Origin: a virus
DNA length: 54,088 nucleotides
Reading direction: 5' to 3' (one strand)
Virus record (IMG/VR): IMGVR_UViG_3300023199_000101
Coordinates: 1-54,088 of that record
Of this stretch, positions 1 to 6,849 are shown piece after piece. Both the position numbers and the translations under genes were made by a program. Under the pieces are notes generated by a model. That model searched no databases, was not told the DNA's origin, and was given only the letters and a program-made list of their open reading frames with translations. Position 1 is the first letter of the stretch; every line of letters begins with the position of its first letter.

Positions 1-114
1 GACGAAACAACCCTGAGCCGCCAAGTTTCGGGGCGTGTCGGATTGTCAGCCGCTTGGCAGTGTGCTTATCTGTTTTTCTTTTCATCTTATAGCACCTAAC
101 GGCTCTGTATGTGA
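1..114. repeat. Left-end copy of the internal 485-bp repeat (3' part)
   Basis: Bases 1-114 are identical to 31666-31779. The match stops abruptly at 114/115. Together with 53969-54088, which matches 31295-31412, it brackets the internal repeat and leaves 253 bases (31413-31665) missing at the window ends. This fits an assembly break inside a second repeat copy on a circular or terminally redundant molecule. Confidence 0.9.
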
Positions 115-271
115 CGTGCAAAGCATGGTCGTATAGATGCCCTCGTTAACTGAACGCGGAACATTTCCGCCCTCGTCTGGGTTGTAAGTGTGCAACCGTC
201 TGGACGCGGGTTCGACTCCCGCCGCCTCCACTAAGCTAGCAATGATTCGGGGGCGAATGGATATCGACAGG
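115..271 (+). ncRNA. Permuted tmRNA-like / tRNA-like acceptor domain
   Basis: A T-arm (stem GCGGG 206-210, loop TTCGACT, stem CCCGC 218-222) is followed by an acceptor 3' strand CGCCTCC (223-229) and an A discriminator; no CCA is encoded. Only 18 bases later GGGGGCG (249-255) can pair with that strand at all seven positions, one as G-U. It is followed by AATGGATATCGACAGG, which closely resembles the D-loop segment at the 5' end of bacterial tmRNA. The 3' half therefore lies upstream of the 5' half, as in circularly permuted ssrA genes. The segment 115-150 loosely resembles the AAGCATG region of tmRNA. I could not find a tag reading frame, a resume codon or a convincing P2 helix, so this may be a remnant, a mimic or an integration-site scar. 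Confidence 0.45.
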
Positions 272-326
272 CGGCCAAGTACCTGAACTGACGCATAGCA
301 CTACCCCCGGCTGAGTAGGTCGGGGC

Positions 327-356
327 AAAGCCCTGGGGCAATCCTCCGGGGCTTTC
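327..356 (+). terminator. Rho-independent terminator-like hairpin
   Basis: AAAGCCC (327-333) pairs with GGGCTTT (349-355), and further G/C pairs extend toward the loop. It lies downstream of the tmRNA-like element and upstream of the next gene, so it could end that RNA. Confidence 0.5.
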
Positions 357-374
357 TGGTATCTGAAAAAGACC

Positions 375-382
375 TATCTTTG
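375..382 (+). promoter_or_regulatory. Bacteroidota -7 promoter box (TATCTTTG)
   Basis: TATCTTTG fits the TAnnTTTG box. It lies 15 bases before the ATG at 398, with AGGAGG at 387-392 between them, so any leader would be very short. Confidence 0.5.
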
Positions 383-397
383 CTTCAGGAGGAAAAG

Positions 398-661
398 ATG
401 ATCGGATATTTTATTTCTATTATGGCCATCGCTGCCTTGGTGTTTCGAAACTTCCAGCTGGCTGCTGAGCTACAAAAAGAACGGCGCGACCATCGAAATG
501 CGATAGACAGCCTAAATGATATTCTGAGGCAGAAAGCTGAGCATCGCCCGGAGCGGAAGCCGAAAAAGGAAACGGAGGATCCGGATAGCCCTTCGAGAGT
601 TCTATTGAGCCGGCGCGGAAAGCGCATTCGAGAAGGAGTTATCGACTGGGGCGAAGCCTAA
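398..661 (+). CDS. Small membrane-anchored coiled-coil protein
   Basis: This 87-residue protein of unknown function starts with a hydrophobic segment (about residues 2-17), followed by a charged helical stretch (residues 20-50) and a basic tail. The arrangement suggests a single-pass inner-membrane protein with a cytoplasmic coiled coil. The ATG at 398 was chosen because AGGAGG lies 5 bases upstream; a TTG 18 bases earlier would sit on the promoter box. The gene stands alone between the tmRNA-like element and the attachment region. No family is recognised. Confidence 0.6.
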   Translation: MIGYFISIMAIAALVFRNFQLAAELQKERRDHRNAIDSLNDILRQKAEHRPERKPKKETEDPDSPSRVLLSRRGKRIREGVIDWGEA

Positions 662-663
662 GT

Positions 664-683
664 TTTTCTATACTATTTCTATA
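664..683. repeat. 20-bp direct repeat, candidate integrase arm site (left)
   Basis: TTTTCTATACTATTTCTATA occurs exactly here and at 869-888, 205 bp apart, flanking the tRNA-derived segment at 734-762 just upstream of the integrase. Paired direct repeats around a tRNA-identity core are the usual layout of arm-type sites in an attP. A 14-bp core of the same sequence recurs at 51013-51026. Confidence 0.5.
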
Positions 684-733
684 CTCAGGACCATGAATAA
701 TGTAAACTCCTGAAAGAAAGCAAGTTAAAACTT

Positions 734-762
734 GGTCTCGTAGTACAATGGATAGTACGTGC
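734..762 (+). other. tRNA 5'-half fragment, candidate attP core
   Basis: The segment reads as an acceptor 5' strand GGTCTCG, then TA, D-stem GTAC, D-loop AATGGATA, D-stem GTAC and G: a normal tRNA 5' half resembling tRNA-Arg. It then departs from any tRNA fold. No matching 3' half with CGAGACC follows within the next few hundred bases. With the integrase 150 bp downstream and direct repeats on both sides, it is probably the core used to integrate into a host tRNA gene. The host tRNA identity is inferred. Confidence 0.5.
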
Positions 763-868
763 CAAATATTCATTCTGCCGCATTCCTTCCCAAAACCCCT
801 GTTGTACCGACTTGTCAGATATTCGTTTTCAGAATCAGGGCGAATAGGCGAGAATAAGTACCACTCAG

Positions 869-888
869 TTTTCTATACTATTTCTATA
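869..888. repeat. 20-bp direct repeat, candidate integrase arm site (right)
   Basis: This is an exact copy of 664-683, 23 bases before the integrase start codon. It could also serve in int autoregulation, because it overlaps the expected int promoter region. Confidence 0.5.
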
Positions 889-910
889 TTGGCTGGACAA
901 ACGCCACGCC

Positions 911-2128
911 ATGAAGCTGAATTTTGTCTGCGGCCGCCAGACCTTTCGCAACGATCGGGGGGAAGGTCAGATCGAATTATACCTGTACCATGCCCGGAAA
1001 AAGCGGTACCTAGCTACCGGTTACTTCTGCAAGCCTGCTGACTTCCAGAGAGGAAAAGTTACGCGCCGCCCAGATGCCGTCAAAATCAACAACCGACTGA
1101 ATCGCCTTCGAAGGGAAGCTGAGGACTATTACGACCGCGCCCAGGTCGCAGGGAATCCCTTCCACATGGATAGCCTGCTGGATCACCTGCGGGAATACCT
1201 TCGAGGATCCGCAGACCGTCCGCCGGAGCAAGAAACATTCTGTTTGTTCGTGCGGGCTAATATTGAACTGATGCGCCGGAAGGGGTACGCCCGGGGGTAT
1301 CTGAAAAACCACCAAACATTGCTGAGCCGCTACCTGGAAAAGTACGATCCCGTGGCCGGGCTGGACGATTTGTCGTACCTGTGGCTTTCCGACCTAGTGG
1401 ACTGGCTATTTCAGCAGCCAAACCAGAAGTACCCGGATGGGAAGCTGTCTGCAAACTATGTCGGGCAGCAGGTAACGCTGCTAAAGGTTCACGTTTCTGA
1501 GGCTGTCCGACAGGGAAAGATCCCATACAACCCGTTCAGCGAGTTCTCCGTCCAGCGGGAAAAGACGCGCCCGTCCTTCCTGACAATCGAGGAAGTGGAT
1601 GCCGTTGCCGCCCTAGACCTGACCGGCCGGGGCCCGAAGTGGGAATTTTGGCGTAAGTGGTTTGTCGTCTTGGCGGATACTGGTCTGCGGTATATCGATA
1701 GCGTGCGCTTGGAGCGACGACATATTAGCGAAACTTCAGACGGTGCTTTCCTTCGCATGAGCCCTCAAAAGACTGGCCGACGGACCTTGGCCGATATTGC
1801 ACTGCCGCTCCGGGATCTATTTAATGGCCGACCGGAACGAATCCTGGTGGAGCTTTGCGATGGTCTGGACCCTGCGGATCGTGTTTTTCCTGGAACAGCG
1901 GATGGCGACCTGAATAGATACTTTCGGGAGATAGGCCGGGCGGCTGGTATTGACAGTCATTTCACGGTTCACTCGCTGAGGCACTCGTTCGGAGTAAATA
2001 TGCTGAATGAAGGATACCCTATTGAGGTCGTTTCGCGTTTGATGGCTCATTCTGATATAAAGACGACGCAGATGTACGCCCACCTGACAGACCAAGGCGT
2101 TGTTCGGATGCTGAGGCGGCGAAGTTGA
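911..2128 (+). CDS. int: Tyrosine recombinase / phage integrase
   Basis: This 405-residue site-specific recombinase is expected to integrate and excise the phage chromosome. An N-terminal arm-binding region (about 1-95) is followed by a SAM-like core-binding domain (about 105-215) and a catalytic domain (about 220-400). Catalytic residues are visible: R260 in TGLR, K287, H354 and R357 in HSLRHSF, H380 and the nucleophile Y389 in QMYAHL. Length and layout match Bacteroidota phage and ICE integrases. The gene lies just right of the putative attP. Nothing is missing from the active site, so the enzyme should be functional. Confidence 0.95.
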   Translation: MKLNFVCGRQTFRNDRGEGQIELYLYHARKKRYLATGYFCKPADFQRGKVTRRPDAVKINNRLNRLRREAEDYYDRAQVAGNPFHMDSLLDHLREYLRGSADRPPEQETFCLFVRANIELMRRKGYARGYLKNHQTLLSRYLEKYDPVAGLDDLSYLWLSDLVDWLFQQPNQKYPDGKLSANYVGQQVTLLKVHVSEAVRQGKIPYNPFSEFSVQREKTRPSFLTIEEVDAVAALDLTGRGPKWEFWRKWFVVLADTGLRYIDSVRLERRHISETSDGAFLRMSPQKTGRRTLADIALPLRDLFNGRPERILVELCDGLDPADRVFPGTADGDLNRYFREIGRAAGIDSHFTVHSLRHSFGVNMLNEGYPIEVVSRLMAHSDIKTTQMYAHLTDQGVVRMLRRRS

Positions 2129-2237
2129 ACCTGGGCCCATTGGTTTGTTTTCGATTTTTTCGATTTTTCAAAAAAGGAAAAGTTCCTTCCATTTCTTCCA
2201 TTCCTTCCATTTGGAAGTTTTGGAAGAACCGTATGAA

Positions 2238-2702
2238 ATGAATATCTTTGAAGCAATGAAGCTGCTATCCCTTTTCTTTTCCGGGTTTTTTTTATTCTTT
2301 GCCCTGCCGACCGTTAAGCAATATGAAATGCTGGACTACCGATCAACTTACCTTATTGTTTCCCTGCCCGGCTTCCTTGTGAAAATTGGAATTGCAGGCG
2401 ACCCTGCTGCCCGGACCAAGGCTATCGATCGATCAGTGAGGGGATCGAAGGAGTTCCGCGTTCTATCCCTGCCGGGCTTATTTGCTGAGCGGTTTGAGAA
2501 GGACGTGCTACACCTGCTTTTCGCTGGATCCCGGAGGACATTCAAAGGATCTGGTAAGACCGAGTATTTCCGGATGGGGCCAATCCGCTTTGTCGGGGCG
2601 GTAGTTCTTATCCTTTTCTGGTGGGCTGCATCCCTGGGAGTGATTATTTCGACTGGTTATTATTTCGCCTTTTTTTTGGTCCGATCCATTCAAGTTATTT
2701 GA
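2238..2702 (+). CDS. Membrane protein with GIY-YIG-like (T5orf172/MUG113) domain
   Basis: This protein of about 154 residues has a hydrophobic N-terminus (about residues 8-22), a soluble middle and a strongly hydrophobic C-terminus (about 120-150). The middle carries TYLIVSLPG, then VKIGIAG, a conserved-looking R, then FEKDVLHLLF and TEYFRM. This resembles the compact GIY-YIG-related T5orf172/MUG113 fold found in many phages. ATG 2238 was chosen over an upstream start at 2145, which would add a low-complexity stretch encoded by AT-rich repeats. Nuclease activity is not proven, and a membrane-tethered version is unusual. Confidence 0.55.
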   Translation: MNIFEAMKLLSLFFSGFFLFFALPTVKQYEMLDYRSTYLIVSLPGFLVKIGIAGDPAARTKAIDRSVRGSKEFRVLSLPGLFAERFEKDVLHLLFAGSRRTFKGSGKTEYFRMGPIRFVGAVVLILFWWAASLGVIISTGYYFAFFLVRSIQVI

Positions 2703-2718
2703 AAAGGCGAATATTTCG

Positions 2719-2726
2719 TATTTTTG
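2719..2726 (+). promoter_or_regulatory. Bacteroidota -7 promoter box (TATTTTTG)
   Basis: TATTTTTG lies 6 bases before the MazG-like start codon at 2732. Transcription would begin at or next to the ATG, giving a leaderless or nearly leaderless message for the operon that follows. Confidence 0.5.
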
Positions 2727-2731
2727 GGGGC

Positions 2732-3244
2732 ATGGAAAAAGATTTTCAAGGAAAAGCGCTCAAGGTTGTTCCCTACGAGGAGCGAGTAGCTGAATTTCAT
2801 CGAACATTCGGCGCGCCGATCGAGCAGTCGCCTGTCATCCCGCCGGAGCGATCCCTGCTAAGGCTCAAACTATTGCAGGAGGAACTAGACGAACTCAAAG
2901 ACGCTATCGTAGTAGGCGACCGTACTGCTGTCGCTGATGCCCTGGTGGATCTCCAGTACGTTCTTTCCGGTGCAGTCCTGGAGTTCGGTTTGACGAATGT
3001 TTTCGAGTTGCTTTTCCAAGAAGTTCATGAATCGAACATGAGCAAGAAAGTCAGCCCGGGCCCTACGCTGGATACTGTCCTGGAGGAAGCGGTGCAACGG
3101 TATGGCCCTCATTTTCAGCTGGCAAGCTGCCCGGATGGGAAAGGATACTACCTACGCCGGACGGATGGCAAGATATTGAAGCCATACACCTACCACAAGG
3201 CCCAGGTATCTTATATACTTGATTCACTATACCCTGAAAAATAA
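2732..3244 (+). CDS. MazG-like nucleotide pyrophosphohydrolase
   Basis: This 170-residue protein resembles the all-alpha NTP pyrophosphohydrolase (MazG/phosphoribosyl-ATP pyrophosphatase) superfamily. Acidic metal-binding helices are visible as LQEELDELKDA and VADALVDLQYVL, matching the ExxE...ExxD pattern. Such phage enzymes hydrolyse non-canonical or alarmone nucleotides, or adjust dNTP pools; the substrate here is unknown. It starts 6 bases after a promoter box and precedes two small membrane genes and a RuvC-like nuclease, which suggests an early operon. Part of the C-terminus (about 125-170) has no match I recognise. Confidence 0.75.
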   Translation: MEKDFQGKALKVVPYEERVAEFHRTFGAPIEQSPVIPPERSLLRLKLLQEELDELKDAIVVGDRTAVADALVDLQYVLSGAVLEFGLTNVFELLFQEVHESNMSKKVSPGPTLDTVLEEAVQRYGPHFQLASCPDGKGYYLRRTDGKILKPYTYHKAQVSYILDSLYPEK

Positions 3245-3248
3245 CTCT

Positions 3249-3566
3249 ATGAATAAGCTAGAATACAACTTAGAGGAACTGCGCCAGGAGTTCGATGAAG
3301 CGTTCCCTCCAAAACAGAGAAAACGTCAGCGGCTTAAAGTCTATTATTTGGCTGGGGAAAAATATGTTTTTGTTTCCGATGAGGCTTTCGAATATCGAAC
3401 AAGGCTGAGAAAACGATTTGCGGACAAGTTCAAGACGAAAAAGGGCGGGCTGAATATCTGGAAAATCATTGTCAACCTGTTCGAATTCCTGTCAATCGTG
3501 TGGGTATTGATCGAACCCTGGATCCTGGAAAAGTCAGAGCAGCGCGAAAAAGTGCTGTCAGAATGA
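3249..3566 (+). CDS. Hypothetical protein with C-terminal membrane segment
   Basis: This 105-residue protein is rich in Arg, Lys and Glu for its first 70 residues and has a hydrophobic stretch near residues 70-92, ending with a charged tail. It is a likely tail-anchored inner-membrane protein of unknown role. Its stop overlaps the ATG of the next tiny gene (ATGA), indicating translational coupling. The start 5 bases after the upstream stop was preferred to an upstream ATG inside that gene. Confidence 0.55.
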   Translation: MNKLEYNLEELRQEFDEAFPPKQRKRQRLKVYYLAGEKYVFVSDEAFEYRTRLRKRFADKFKTKKGGLNIWKIIVNLFEFLSIVWVLIEPWILEKSEQREKVLSE

Positions 3567-3664
3567 TCGCATCATGCCTACTATTTGCCCTGGTGGGCTT
3601 CGCCCTGGGTATCGTCTGGACCTGCTGGCGCATTTCCCGCCTGCTGAAAAACTGGCCTGAATGA
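3563..3664 (+). CDS. 33-residue membrane peptide
   Basis: This short gene starts by ATGA overlap with its upstream neighbour and ends by ATGA overlap with the RuvC-like gene. The product is one transmembrane helix (about residues 3-20) followed by a short basic tail. The tight coupling on both sides is the main argument that it is real. Function is unknown. Confidence 0.5.
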   Translation: MIASCLLFALVGFALGIVWTCWRISRLLKNWPE

Positions 3665-4332
3665 AAATGACCAGCCAGCAGCTGAAAGAGCTTCGAGCGC
3701 GGAAGCCTGGCATTGAAATAACGCAAACCGTTAAGAGAATCATCGTAGGCTTCGATGCGGATGTTTCGGCCTGCGGTGTGGCTATGTACGATGCTGCCGC
3801 CGGGGAAGTCCTGGAAAAGGAGTGCATCAAATACAGGCTTATGAACGAATGGCTCAATGATATGAGTCGAGACTACGACAGAGACCGGTTCTTGGTGCGT
3901 ATCGAGATCCCTACTGAAAAGACCGCGTTCGGTGTTGTATCTGTATCCAGGGGCAGTAAGGGGGCATTCAAGACGATCTATAATTCTGGCCGCTGCCGAC
4001 AGATCGCTGAGGAAATGTACGAGCTATGCCTGGCGAAGCGAATCCCTGTTCAGCGCGTCGATAGTGATACGAGGATTAACTTCAAGAGCCAAGGGAAAAG
4101 CCGTGCCTGGCTGAAAACGACAACGCCGGGCGACTTTGCCCTGCGAGTAGTGAACCTGGTGCGCCAGGGGCGCGTGAACGATATCTACCCTACAAAGGTG
4201 CCAGCCAAGTTCGTGAAAGACTGGTACGGGCTGCCGGTAGCCGGTAACGACGAAGAGAAGGATGCACTTTGCCTGAGTGTTCCCGAAATGGCCTGGAGGA
4301 AGTATTCCAACGCAATTCAGTATAGCCGCTGA
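3661..4332 (+). CDS. RuvC-like Holliday junction resolvase / RNase H-fold nuclease
   Basis: The 223-residue protein begins its fold with RIIVGFDADVSACGVAMYD, the first beta strand of RNase H/RuvC enzymes with catalytic D32. A second acidic residue, E82, lies in VRIEIP. A late acidic cluster, NDEEKDALCLS, supplies the remaining metal ligands. Phage RuvC homologues resolve branched DNA before packaging or act in recombination. It sits in the early operon upstream of the Rad52-like annealing protein, consistent with recombination. It overlaps the tiny membrane gene by 4 bases. Confidence 0.75.
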   Translation: MKMTSQQLKELRARKPGIEITQTVKRIIVGFDADVSACGVAMYDAAAGEVLEKECIKYRLMNEWLNDMSRDYDRDRFLVRIEIPTEKTAFGVVSVSRGSKGAFKTIYNSGRCRQIAEEMYELCLAKRIPVQRVDSDTRINFKSQGKSRAWLKTTTPGDFALRVVNLVRQGRVNDIYPTKVPAKFVKDWYGLPVAGNDEEKDALCLSVPEMAWRKYSNAIQYSR

Positions 4333-4384
4333 AAAAATCGGCTTTTTGTTTGGAACTGATCCCTGTCCGAATTGTTGTTTTAGT

Positions 4385-4642
4385 ATGAGTAAGGAATTAG
4401 CGTCGGGCATCGTTTTTTCTATCAGGCAGACCAAGCAGGCTTGCTTGGAAGCGGCAGAAAACGCAAAAGCGCTGGCCCTGTCAAAGCTAGATCCTTTCAA
4501 GTTTGACGACCAGTTCATGCGCCAGCAGATTGCTGCTATTGATCCGGAGGACTGCCTGCCGGACGCGCTGAAAGCCCCGGAAAAGAAGAGGCCGGTAAAG
4601 ACCAAGCCTTCCGGGTTCACTGCGAAAATACTTGGTTTGTAG
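4385..4642 (+). CDS. Hypothetical small protein
   Basis: This 85-residue soluble protein has a helical N-terminal half and a Pro/Lys-rich C-terminal half. No family is recognised. It is the last gene before a clear terminator at 4725-4758. The ATG at 4385 was chosen because the upstream in-frame extension overlaps the RuvC-like gene. Confidence 0.5.
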   Translation: MSKELASGIVFSIRQTKQACLEAAENAKALALSKLDPFKFDDQFMRQQIAAIDPEDCLPDALKAPEKKRPVKTKPSGFTAKILGL

Positions 4643-4724
4643 TTGAAAAAGCGTACATTTGTAAATATAACCCACCTACCTGGGGCATCCCTGCCCCGCT
4701 TTGTGGCGTTTGTTGTTTGATATA

Positions 4725-4758
4725 AAAACGGCAGGGCTAAAAACCTGTCGTTTTTTTT
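4725..4758 (+). terminator. Rho-independent terminator
   Basis: AACGGCAGG (4727-4735) pairs with CCTGTCGTT (4744-4752) with one G-U, followed directly by a run of T. It closes the operon beginning at 2732. Confidence 0.85.
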
Positions 4759-4774
4759 ATGCGCAAAAATGTAA

Positions 4775-4782
4775 TATATTTG
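4775..4782 (+). promoter_or_regulatory. Bacteroidota -7 promoter box (TATATTTG)
   Basis: TATATTTG lies between the terminator and the gene at 4815, 33 bases before its ATG. Confidence 0.6.
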
Positions 4783-4814
4783 CCTCGTCCCGGAGCGCTT
4801 ACAAAGCGCTTTCA

Positions 4815-6473
4815 ATGAGTACACAAGACAGGAAGGATTTTGCCATCAAGATGGCCCCAGTAGCGAGAGCATTCGCAAAGATTAAAAACCTGGGGCACGT
4901 CGGATCCGTCGTATTTTCTACCACTTCAATAACACTGGCCCTGTACGGCTTGGCCGAAAGCCGCCTGCAGGCGAGTACCTGGATTCTGTGGATCGGTGCA
5001 GCCCTGGCGCTTTTCTTTGCCGTGGCGATTGAGGCCGGTACAAAATACTTCCTCCCCCTGGTCGTCAGACAAGTCGTCGGTAAGTTCTACCGAAGCGGCC
5101 CGCAGCGGTTCATCCTGGCCATGCTGCTGGTCATGACTGCTGGCTTTTTGGTCGTCAACCCACTGACTACGATCAACGGAGGTAAGTTCATCGGGGCGAA
5201 CACGGTAGGCGACTTTCAGCAGACCAGCACTGAATCACTGGACAGCACACGCGCTTCGCAGCTGTCGATGATAGAATCCGGATACGACAGAAGCGCCGCG
5301 CTGATTAAGGAAAAGTACAGGGAGCAGGCGGCAGCCGTACAACAGGAGTATGCCAGCAGGATCTCGGCAAGCCAGCAAAAGGAAGCTCACTACCGGAGCC
5401 TGAACCGAGAAAAGCACCAGTGGGCTGTCGGTAGTGCCAGGGCTGAACGAGTTAAGCAGTCGAAGCTGACTGAGCGCCGCGATGCGAAAAAGGCCAAGCT
5501 GATTGCATCGATGAACAGTGAACTGGCCGACCTGCAGGAGAAGCACCAAGATCGGCTGACCGGGATCGATACTACACTAGCAGCGCAATATGCCCTAGTG
5601 AATAAGAAGGATCAAGTCCGCATCAAAACCCACGCTACCCTATCTGGAGCATCGTTCACCTTCTTTCATATCCTGGCCTGGGTATTTGTCGCTATCGTTG
5701 TGGTTGGGACAGTAGCGAGTGAATACTACCACGAGTATAGCGAACACCACGACGAGCAGGAGGAACTGATGCGCGAGAAGTCCCCGGCAAATCGCTTCAT
5801 GGATGTTCTTTCTAAGGCGTACCTGAACCGGGCGAATGCCTGGATCGATACCTTTGAGGCCTGGGTAGAAAATCCTGGGCCAACGGTAGGGAGTTCGCTG
5901 TTGTCTTTCCTGTTTCATGTGGCAACGCTTGGGATGTTCAAGCGTTGGCAGCCCGGCCCAACGGCTACGGTGGCTGGCTTCCAGTCGGGCCTGTTTGGGG
6001 ATAGTGGCCAAGGGCTAAGACCCAACGCCTCAACGCCTGAAACCCCAGTTGGCAACGGGGTTTCAGAGCGTCTACCAACTGATAGCGAGCCTGAAACAAC
6101 ATCTAGGACAACGGCTAAGCCAACGGAATCTGTAAGCGTTGGAAAAGAGAACGACGGTTCAGGGAAGGCGTTGGCGGTGGATGACAGAAGCGTTGTCATC
6201 GTCGAGTGGTCTGGAATGCCTGCCATAGAAATCGAGGACAAGCAGACCGGCGAGACGACCCTGAAAACGATGGCCGACATCTGTAAGCAAGTGAGCGCCT
6301 ACAAAAGCAAGATCGCGAAAACGAGAAAGCGCATCCTTGGCCTGGAGGCGGGAACAGTGGAAACGTATAACCTGGAGGCAGCCCTACGGAAGGCGAAGGG
6401 TGCGCTGCATAATCAGACGAAGCGATACCAAGAGTGGGTAAGGATTAAGAAAGCCCTGGAGGATATGCAATAG
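4815..6473 (+). CDS. Large membrane protein with central coiled coil
   Basis: This 552-residue protein has hydrophobic segments near residues 28-46, 56-74 and 99-114, a long charged coiled-coil stretch (about 150-270), a fourth hydrophobic segment near 280-300, and a hydrophilic C-terminal half with a Thr/Ser-rich linker and a final helical region. It has its own promoter box and is followed by a terminator, so it is probably a one-gene unit. Its place among early genes argues against a structural role. Host-membrane remodelling or exclusion functions are possible but unsupported. No family is recognised. Confidence 0.6.
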   Translation: MSTQDRKDFAIKMAPVARAFAKIKNLGHVGSVVFSTTSITLALYGLAESRLQASTWILWIGAALALFFAVAIEAGTKYFLPLVVRQVVGKFYRSGPQRFILAMLLVMTAGFLVVNPLTTINGGKFIGANTVGDFQQTSTESLDSTRASQLSMIESGYDRSAALIKEKYREQAAAVQQEYASRISASQQKEAHYRSLNREKHQWAVGSARAERVKQSKLTERRDAKKAKLIASMNSELADLQEKHQDRLTGIDTTLAAQYALVNKKDQVRIKTHATLSGASFTFFHILAWVFVAIVVVGTVASEYYHEYSEHHDEQEELMREKSPANRFMDVLSKAYLNRANAWIDTFEAWVENPGPTVGSSLLSFLFHVATLGMFKRWQPGPTATVAGFQSGLFGDSGQGLRPNASTPETPVGNGVSERLPTDSEPETTSRTTAKPTESVSVGKENDGSGKALAVDDRSVVIVEWSGMPAIEIEDKQTGETTLKTMADICKQVSAYKSKIAKTRKRILGLEAGTVETYNLEAALRKAKGALHNQTKRYQEWVRIKKALEDMQ

Positions 6474-6509
6474 CTGTATATGGGGTTATGACAGCGTTCC
6501 GTGTACTCG

Positions 6510-6543
6510 CCCCTGGCCGCACTGGCCGGGGGTTTTTGTTTTT
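6510..6543 (+). terminator. Rho-independent terminator
   Basis: CCCTGGCC pairs with GGCCGGGG around a short GCACT loop, followed by a T-rich tract, 37 bases after the preceding stop codon. Confidence 0.75.
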
Positions 6544-6627
6544 CTGGCTATTCAGTTTATTTTTTCTGCAAAGAAATTTGAATATCCCGGATATAATTGC
6601 TATTTTTAACACAACAAACAACACGCC

Positions 6628-6849
6628 ATGATGAAAAGCAAAACAACAGTAAACCGCCGCCCGGTCGTTGAAACCATTGAGGATGCCAGCTTTAGCTGGT
6701 TCTTCCCGGATGGATTCCTGGCTGAGCGCGACCAGCGCACCGCGATAAGTTCTGAAACTCTGATCGAAGAACCCACCGACGAGCAGAAAGCTCAGTGGGC
6801 CTGGGAAATCGAGCAGATTCTTGTTCACCCTTCAAACCGCAGAAAATGA
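6628..6849 (+). CDS. Hypothetical small acidic protein
   Basis: This 73-residue protein of unknown function immediately precedes the Rad52-like gene; the ATGA overlap at 6846-6849 implies translational coupling. Its acidic, Trp-containing C-terminal half may form a helix. A role alongside recombination is suggested only by the coupling. An alternative ATG lies one codon downstream. Confidence 0.6.
   Translation: MMKSKTTVNRRPVVETIEDASFSWFFPDGFLAERDQRTAISSETLIEEPTDEQKAQWAWEIEQILVHPSNRRK

Noticed and set aside
204-230. Ordinary complete tRNA gene ending at 230
   Set aside because: No acceptor 5' strand or D-arm exists upstream. The only complementary strand is downstream at 249, so a normal tRNA order is excluded.
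4024-4824. Long minus-strand ORF opposite the RuvC-like gene
   Set aside because: It overlaps well-supported plus-strand genes, a terminator and a promoter, and shows no recognisable protein features.
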